NCBI GenBank assembly: GCA_023262065.1 | Contig: JALRDW010000239.1 | Location: forward strand, 1-9,999 | Length of the DNA stretch: 9,999 nucleotides | Source of the DNA: Acidimicrobiia bacterium | GTDB lineage: Bacteria > Actinomycetota > Acidimicrobiia > IMCC26256 | Direction: 5' to 3' | In this document: piece after piece, positions 6,591 to 9,999 of the stretch | Numbering within the stretch: position 1 is the stretch's first letter | Layout of the letters: every line of letters starts with the position of its first letter | Translations under genes and position numbers: made by a program | The notes under the pieces: generated by a model | Seen by the model: the letters and a program-made list of their open reading frames with translations, nothing else | What the model was told of the DNA's origin: nothing | The model's database searches: none

Positions 6591-7028
6591 ATGCCCGCCG
6601 ACGCCGGGGTGGATCCCCGCAGCGCCCGCCTCGTGCAGGGCGGTATCGCCCTCGCCCTCGGCGCGTGGTTCGCCTTCCGCCTCGACCCGGTCGTCCCGGT
6701 GCTGGCCGCCCTGTGCGCCGTCGAGGCGGCCGTCGCACCCCGCGGGCCGCTCCTCGGGCCGGCCCGTCTGATCCCCGGGGGACCCCTCCGGCGCACCCCG
6801 CTGCTGCCGGAGCGCCTGACCCTCGGGATCGAGGCCGCCGCCCTCGCCGTCGCCACGATCCTGCTCCGGGGACCTGCGAGCCGGATCGGTGACCTCCTCG
6901 CCCTCGCCACGGGCATCGTGGCGGCGGTGGACGCGACCTCGACGCTGTCGCCGGGCCGATGGCTGGCGGACCGGATCGGGCCCGGGGGCCCGGGCGGCGG
7001 TCGGGTCGGTCCCGACGACCCCGAGTGA
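6591..7028 (+). CDS. Small membrane protein, DUF4395-like (145 aa)
   Basis: Four hydrophobic segments can be seen (about residues 14-29, 34-50, 76-92 and 98-117), so this is an integral membrane protein with a short hydrophilic, Gly/Pro-rich tail. The N-terminal VDPRSARLVQ, the APRGPLL motif after the second helix and the PERL motif before the third match the general plan of DUF4395 proteins, a family of unknown function. The FCxGC-like cysteine motif often found near the end of that family is absent here: the equivalent region reads STLSPGRW, and the only Cys in the protein is in helix 2. It may therefore be a divergent member that has lost the redox-like motif, or a different four-helix protein. 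The ATG is chosen because a TANNNT hexamer lies six bases upstream, as expected for a leaderless gene. Transcribed divergently from the FtsH-like gene and convergent with the flavin reductase gene, 21 bases away. Confidence 0.68.
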   Translation: MPADAGVDPRSARLVQGGIALALGAWFAFRLDPVVPVLAALCAVEAAVAPRGPLLGPARLIPGGPLRRTPLLPERLTLGIEAAALAVATILLRGPASRIGDLLALATGIVAAVDATSTLSPGRWLADRIGPGGPGGGRVGPDDPE

Positions 7029-7033
7029 CGGGA

Positions 7034-7048
7034 CCCGGCGGGACCGGG
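7034..7048. terminator. Weak hairpin between convergent genes
   Basis: CCCGG, loop CGGGA, CCGGG in the 21-base gap between the converging stop codons at 7028 and 7050. A 5-bp GC stem in this place could act on both transcripts, but it is short and has no T-run on either side. Confidence 0.25.
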
Positions 7049-7049
7049 C

Positions 7050-7553
7050 TCAGTCGCCGAGGCGCGCGTAGCGACCCCGGTAGTACAGGAGGGGCCCCGC
7101 CTGGTCGTCGACGCCGAGGTCCTGCACCTCGCCGATGACCACCATGTGGTCGCCCGCGTCGTGGACCGCCCAGATGGTGCAGTCGAGGAAGGCGTGGACC
7201 TGGTCGAGGAGCGGCGATCCGTTGGGCGACCGGTGCCAGGCCACCCGGGAGAACCGGTCCTCCCCCGGCGTCGCGAAGATCCGGCAGACCTCCTCCTGCG
7301 AGTCATCGAGGATGTTCACCGCGAACCGGCCCGCCCGCTCGATGCGCGGCCAGGACCCCGAGGTCTTGGCCGGGCAGAACAGGACGAGCGGCGGGTCGAG
7401 GGAGACCGAGGTGAAGGAGTTCGCGGCGAGCCCCACCGGCTCGTCCCCGTCCATCGCGGTGACGATGGTGATCCCGGTCGCGAACCGCCCGAGCACCTCG
7501 CGGAACGAGGGAGCCTCGGGACGGAGGACGTGATCGTCGGCGCGGTCGGTCAT
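7050..7553 (-). CDS. Flavin reductase-like FMN-binding protein (167 aa)
   Basis: Matches the flavin reductase-like domain over nearly its whole length: RFATGITIVTA (23-33), the FMN-contact region VGLAANSFTSVSLDPPLVLFC (40-60), FAVNIL (77-82), FSRVAWH (101-107), then DHMVVIGEVQDLG (135-147) and PLLYYRGRYARLG at the end. Members are split-barrel cytoplasmic enzymes that reduce FMN or FAD with NAD(P)H, often supplying a two-component monooxygenase; some only bind flavin. No monooxygenase partner is seen in this window. The ATG overlaps the TGA of the upstream metallo-hydrolase gene as ATGA (7550-7553), and there is no clear ribosome site, so translation probably depends on the upstream gene. Length is typical for the family. 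The exact partner and substrate cannot be told. Confidence 0.9.
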   Translation of the reverse strand: MTDRADDHVLRPEAPSFREVLGRFATGITIVTAMDGDEPVGLAANSFTSVSLDPPLVLFCPAKTSGSWPRIERAGRFAVNILDDSQEEVCRIFATPGEDRFSRVAWHRSPNGSPLLDQVHAFLDCTIWAVHDAGDHMVVIGEVQDLGVDDQAGPLLYYRGRYARLGD

Positions 7554-8449
7554 CGCCGGAGGCCGTGGATGCCGCCGTGCGGGGTGAGGTCGAGCCGGAG
7601 CCCCTCGCGGGCTGCGAGCACCACGAGCTGCGCGTCGTCACGGGCCGCGATCGAGCGGGCGTGCGCCTCGTTGCGGTCGACGCTCGCGTCGCAGTGGGTC
7701 GGATCGTGGTGGAACAGTGCGAGCGCCCGGACGCCGGAGCGTCGGGCGACCTCGACCGCGTAGTCGACCGTGCTGTGGCCCCAGTGCCGCTTCGCCGGGT
7801 ACTCCTCCACCGTGTGCTGCGCATCGTGGATGAGGAGGTCGGCCCCCGCACACAGGTCGACGACCTCGCCCGGCACGTGATCGTCGGGGTGCTCGGTCGA
7901 GCAGCCCGGCCCGTGGTCGGGGACGTAGACGACCACCGTGTCCGCGAGCTCCACCCGGAACCCGAGGGTCGGACCCGTGTGCCGGACTCGCGCCGCGGTG
8001 ACCTTGGCGTCGCCGAGGGCGAACGGTCCCGGTTCCACGTCGTGGAACGTCACGCTCGCCGGCAGGTCACCCGGACGGATCGGGAAGAACGGAGGGCCCA
8101 TGAACCGCTCGAACACCTCGGCGAGCGATCCCTCCGGGTGCACGGGCCCGTGGACGGCGATCGCGCTCGCCGCGTGGTGCAACGGCGTGAAGAACGGCAG
8201 CCCCTGCACGTGGTCCCAGTGCATGTGGCTCAGCAGCACGTCGCCGCGCCATCCGTCGGCGCGTCCCGCGGCGACGAGTTCGGCCCCGTAGGACCGCAGG
8301 CCGGTGCCGAGGTCGAGCACGATCGGGTCGTGGTCGGGCGCGTCGATCACCACGCACGACGTGTTGCCGCCGTAACGCGCCAGCCCCGGTTCGTCGCACG
8401 GCGTCGAGCCGCGCACGCCGTGGAAGGTGACCGCGATCCCCCCGGACAT
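7550..8449 (-). CDS. Metallo-beta-lactamase-fold hydrolase (299 aa), phosphodiesterase/RNase Z-like
   Basis: Starts with HGVRGSTPC (10-18) and ARYGGNTSCV (24-33), the opening signature of MBL-fold hydrolases related to PhnP, RNase Z and class-II cyclic-nucleotide phosphodiesterases. The metal centre is visible as SHMHWDH (74-80; His75, His77, Asp79, His80), His157 in RHTGPTLGFRVE, Asp178 in YVPDHGPG, Asp209 in DLLIHDAQ, HWGHST (222-227) and FHHDPTHCD (246-254). These match the group in which a C-terminal WGHST...LFHHDP block closes the active site. All expected metal ligands appear present, so it is predicted to be an active dinuclear hydrolase, probably of a phosphodiester; the physiological substrate is unknown. 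Cytoplasmic, no signal peptide. The ATG at 8449-8447 has a TACCCT hexamer 9 bases upstream and no ribosome site, pointing to a leaderless transcript. First gene of a two-gene unit with the flavin reductase. Confidence 0.88.
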   Translation of the reverse strand: MSGGIAVTFHGVRGSTPCDEPGLARYGGNTSCVVIDAPDHDPIVLDLGTGLRSYGAELVAAGRADGWRGDVLLSHMHWDHVQGLPFFTPLHHAASAIAVHGPVHPEGSLAEVFERFMGPPFFPIRPGDLPASVTFHDVEPGPFALGDAKVTAARVRHTGPTLGFRVELADTVVVYVPDHGPGCSTEHPDDHVPGEVVDLCAGADLLIHDAQHTVEEYPAKRHWGHSTVDYAVEVARRSGVRALALFHHDPTHCDASVDRNEAHARSIAARDDAQLVVLAAREGLRLDLTPHGGIHGLRR

Positions 8450-8458
8450 GAGGCCGGA

Positions 8459-8464
8459 AGGGTA
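8459..8464 (-). promoter_or_regulatory. Putative -10 of a leaderless promoter (metallo-hydrolase unit)
   Basis: TACCCT on the minus strand, nine bases before the ATG at 8449. The expected start of transcription falls at or within two bases of the start codon. No Shine-Dalgarno sequence is present. Confidence 0.5.
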
Positions 8465-8478
8465 CCGGCGGCCGCCGG
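8465..8478. repeat. 14-bp palindrome abutting the metallo-hydrolase promoter
   Basis: CCGGCGGCCGCCGG is a perfect 14-bp palindrome directly upstream of the TACCCT hexamer as read on the minus strand, in the 105-base region between divergent genes. It could be an operator for the metallo-hydrolase unit. GC composition alone makes such palindromes fairly frequent. Confidence 0.35.
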
Positions 8479-8540
8479 GCCGGCGAAAGTGCCGGAGGTC
8501 CGATGTGACGCGCGGCGCATCGGCCCGGGTGCTCGGGGGC

Positions 8541-8546
8541 TACCGT
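8541..8546 (+). promoter_or_regulatory. Putative -10 of a leaderless promoter (alpha/beta hydrolase unit)
   Basis: TACCGT (TANNNT form), eight bases before the ATG at 8555, with no ribosome site in between. It fixes the start of the hydrolase and rules out the open frame that runs on upstream. Confidence 0.55.
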
Positions 8547-8554
8547 CTGCACCC

Positions 8555-9436
8555 ATGACCGAAGCGCGCCACCTGACCGCCAACGGGGTCGACATCGCCT
8601 ACCTCGAGGCCGGCCCCGCCGATGGCCCACTCGCCCTGTGCCTCCACGGGTTCCCGGACCACGCGCCGACCTGGCGCCACCTCATGCCGCGGCTCGCCGA
8701 CGCCGGGTACCGGGTCGTCGCACCCTGGCTGCGGGGTTACGCGCCCACCGGGCTCGCGCCCGACGGCAACTACCAGGTCGCATCCCTCGCACTCGACGCC
8801 CTCGCGCTCACCGACGCGCTGGCGGGTGACGGCGACGCCGTGATCGTCGGCCACGACTGGGGCGCGATCGCCACGCACACCGCAGTGGCCCACCGGCCCG
8901 ATCGGTTCTCGCGCATGGTCGCCCTCGCAGTCCCGCACGCTGCGGCGATGGGGGCGCACCTGTTCGAGCCCGAGCAGCTCAAGCGCATGTGGTACCAGTT
9001 CTTCTTCCAGCTCCCCACCGCCGACGTCGTGGTGCCCCTCGGCGACTACGCGGTGATCGACACCCTCTGGCGCGACTGGTCACCCGGGTACACGCCGGAT
9101 CCCGAGGACCTCCGAGCCCTCAAGGCGACCTTCGACGCGCCCGGCGCACTCGGAGCGGCCCTCGACTACTACCGGTTCGTGCACGGCACGAAGGCGAGCG
9201 ACCCCGCACTGGACGCGGTGCAGGGCGCGTTCCTCGCCCCGATCCCGGTGCCGACGCTGTACCTGCACGGGGCCGACGACGGCTGCATGGGGGCGGGCAT
9301 GGTCTCCGAGGCCGAACTCACCCCGTGGTACCCGGCCGGCGTCGAGATCGTGGTCGTGCCGGACGCCGGGCACTTCCTGCACCTCGAACAGCCCGACGCG
9401 GTGAACTCGCGCATCGTGGAGTTCCTCGCCCGATGA
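8555..9436 (+). CDS. Alpha/beta hydrolase, epoxide hydrolase-like (293 aa)
   Basis: Alpha/beta-hydrolase fold enzyme of typical length. The oxyanion loop is HGFPD (31-35). The nucleophile elbow is GHDWGA (99-104), with Asp101 as nucleophile, as in epoxide hydrolases and haloalkane dehalogenases, not the Ser of esterases. The acid is Asp241 or Asp242 in LHGADDGCMG, and the base is His273 in AGHFLHLEQPD. The cap region (about 130-215) carries tyrosines at WYQFF (Tyr147) and LDYYRF (Tyr205/206), which fits the ring-opening tyrosines of epoxide hydrolases; this favours that function over dehalogenation, but the substrate is unknown. Cytoplasmic, with no signal peptide. ATG chosen from the TACCGT hexamer eight bases upstream; the same frame is open far upstream but there it runs antisense to the metallo-hydrolase. 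Its TGA overlaps the next ATG as ATGA. Confidence 0.9.
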   Translation: MTEARHLTANGVDIAYLEAGPADGPLALCLHGFPDHAPTWRHLMPRLADAGYRVVAPWLRGYAPTGLAPDGNYQVASLALDALALTDALAGDGDAVIVGHDWGAIATHTAVAHRPDRFSRMVALAVPHAAAMGAHLFEPEQLKRMWYQFFFQLPTADVVVPLGDYAVIDTLWRDWSPGYTPDPEDLRALKATFDAPGALGAALDYYRFVHGTKASDPALDAVQGAFLAPIPVPTLYLHGADDGCMGAGMVSEAELTPWYPAGVEIVVVPDAGHFLHLEQPDAVNSRIVEFLAR

Positions 9437-9711
9437 GTGCCCCGAACCGCCCCGACGGTGCCCGCGGCGCCATCACCCTGCACACGGTGATCCTCACCCT
9501 CACGATCCTCGGCCTCGCCGGGGTGATCGTGATCGGCCTCGTGCTCGCGTTCTCCGGCTTCACCGGGATCGGACTCGTCGTGCTCGGACTCTTCGCCGTG
9601 CAGGCCCTCTACGGCTGGATGCTGTACCGGCGGCTGGCCCCGACGGACGTCGCGGGCCTGCGCAGCGAGCCCACCGACCCGCCCACCGACGGACCGACCG
9701 ACGAGGTCTGA
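9433..9711 (+). CDS. Small two-helix membrane protein (92 aa)
   Basis: I do not recognise a named family. A short hydrophilic start is followed by two hydrophobic helices (about residues 15-40 and 44-64), a basic LYRRL that should stay in the cytoplasm by the positive-inside rule, and a Pro/Thr/Asp-rich acidic tail with four PTD triplets (70-72, 80-82, 84-86, 88-90). Two of the triplets are encoded by a 9-base direct repeat (9670-9678 and 9682-9690), so the tail may have grown by slippage or duplication. The ATG overlaps the hydrolase TGA as ATGA, with GGAG 11 bases upstream, so it is probably co-translated with the hydrolase. The frame is open further upstream, but that part overlaps the hydrolase and is not used. 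A functional link to the hydrolase is not shown. Confidence 0.75.
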   Translation: MSAPNRPDGARGAITLHTVILTLTILGLAGVIVIGLVLAFSGFTGIGLVVLGLFAVQALYGWMLYRRLAPTDVAGLRSEPTDPPTDGPTDEV

Positions 9712-9731
9712 CCGGGACGCTCAGGTCCCGG
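9712..9731. terminator. Bidirectional hairpin between convergent genes
   Basis: CCGGGAC (9712-9718), loop GCTCAG, GTCCCGG (9725-9731): a perfect 7-bp stem starting on the base after the plus-strand stop codon. Its loop contains part of the MaoC stop codon region (9721-9723). It is well placed to end both converging transcripts, although neither side has a T-run. Confidence 0.45.
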
Positions 9732-9999
9732 GCGTCTCGTACGGGCGCTGGCGGGGCTTGACCGCGTCCCGCTTGGGCACCATCACCTTGCGGCGGAAGT
9801 AGCAGACCTCCTCGCCGCGCTGGTTGTAGCCGAAGGTCTCGACGCTCACGATCCCGCGATCGGGCTTGCTCGAGGACTCGACCTTGTCGAGCACGCGGGT
9901 CTCGGCGTAGATGGTGTCGCCGTGGAAGGTCGGGCGCTTGTGCTGCAGCGTCTCGATCTCGAGGTTGGCGATCGCCGCACCGCTCACATCGGGGACGCT
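9721..9999 (-). CDS. MaoC-type hotdog-fold dehydratase/hydratase, C-terminal part
   Basis: The last 92 residues of a protein whose start lies beyond the right edge; the frame is open to base 9999, and the GTG at 9987-9985 reads as Val within SVPDVSG, not as a start. The visible part has ANLEIETLQHKRPTFHGDTIYAETRV, where HGDTI with the following strand is typical of MaoC-like hotdog domains, then SKPDRGIVSVETFGYNQRGEEVCYFRRKVMVPKR, the usual closing strands of these acyl-CoA hydratases. The tail is basic and Pro-rich. It resembles actinobacterial MaoC proteins grouped with mesaconyl-CoA or similar acyl-CoA hydratases, but the catalytic Asp/His region lies outside the window, so activity and substrate cannot be judged. 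Confidence 0.85.
   Translation of the reverse strand, partial: SVPDVSGAAIANLEIETLQHKRPTFHGDTIYAETRVLDKVESSSKPDRGIVSVETFGYNQRGEEVCYFRRKVMVPKRDAVKPRQRPYETPGT

Noticed and set aside
7565..8554. Upstream extension of the alpha/beta hydrolase frame
   Set aside because: It runs antisense to the metallo-hydrolase; homology of the hydrolase begins only after the ATG at 8555, which has its own TACCGT hexamer.
8989..9432. Upstream extension of the small membrane protein frame
   Set aside because: It is an out-of-frame reading of the hydrolase gene, Arg/Pro-rich; the ATGA overlap at 9433 gives a natural start.
9721..9987. Calling the MaoC gene complete from the GTG at 9987
   Set aside because: The frame stays open to the window edge, and the residues there (SVPDVSG) belong to the conserved body of MaoC proteins; 88 residues is too short.
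1..9999. Search for a defence system, CRISPR array, phage or mobile element
   Set aside because: No spaced repeats, transposase, integrase, nuclease or toxin-antitoxin-like pair was found; gene content and composition look uniform and chromosomal.

Overview
This is a GC-rich stretch (roughly 70% G+C by eye) from what looks like a high-GC Gram-positive bacterium. Actinomycetota is likely, and the class Acidimicrobiia is a reasonable guess, but there is no rRNA or other marker to prove it. The pointers are near-total G/C at third codon positions, frequent GTG starts, genes joined by 4-base stop/start overlaps (GTGA or ATGA), and several genes with a TANNNT -10 hexamer only 6-9 bases before the start codon (probable leaderless transcripts). 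No RNA gene, insertion sequence, phage gene or CRISPR array is visible, and coding density is very high. No stretch longer than 300 bases lacks a gene.

Layout. Bases 1-743 (+) hold the 3' part of a membrane gene resembling the substrate-binding (S) component of an ECF vitamin transporter. Its end overlaps, tail to tail, the end of a two-gene minus-strand ABC exporter unit (4293 down to 704). The two half-transporters overlap by GTGA and show the complementary motif degeneration of heterodimeric exporters. Upstream of them, also on the minus strand, is a two-gene unit (6446 down to 4375): a divergent FtsH-like membrane AAA+ zinc protease and, coupled by GTGA, an unrecognised 85-residue protein. 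A GC hairpin followed by a -10-like hexamer lies between the two units, so the exporter may have its own promoter. A divergent 144-base region separates the protease from a small plus-strand membrane protein resembling DUF4395 (6591-7028). That gene converges on a minus-strand pair (8449 down to 7050): a metallo-beta-lactamase-fold hydrolase and a flavin reductase-like FMN protein, joined by ATGA. A 105-base divergent region then leads to a plus-strand pair (8555-9711): an alpha/beta hydrolase with an epoxide-hydrolase-type catalytic Asp, and a 92-residue two-helix membrane protein, joined by ATGA. Finally, a MaoC-type hotdog hydratase runs in from the right edge on the minus strand, ending 9 bases from its neighbour, with a perfect 7-bp hairpin at the junction.

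How the genes work together: the exporter pair almost certainly forms one complex. The protease and its 85-residue neighbour are probably translated together and may be functionally linked, but this is inference. The other pairs are linked by translational coupling without an obvious shared pathway. Most of the window is ordinary chromosomal housekeeping and accessory metabolism. The least ordinary parts are the non-canonical FtsH-like protease with its small coupled protein, and the palindromes that abut two of the leaderless promoters.
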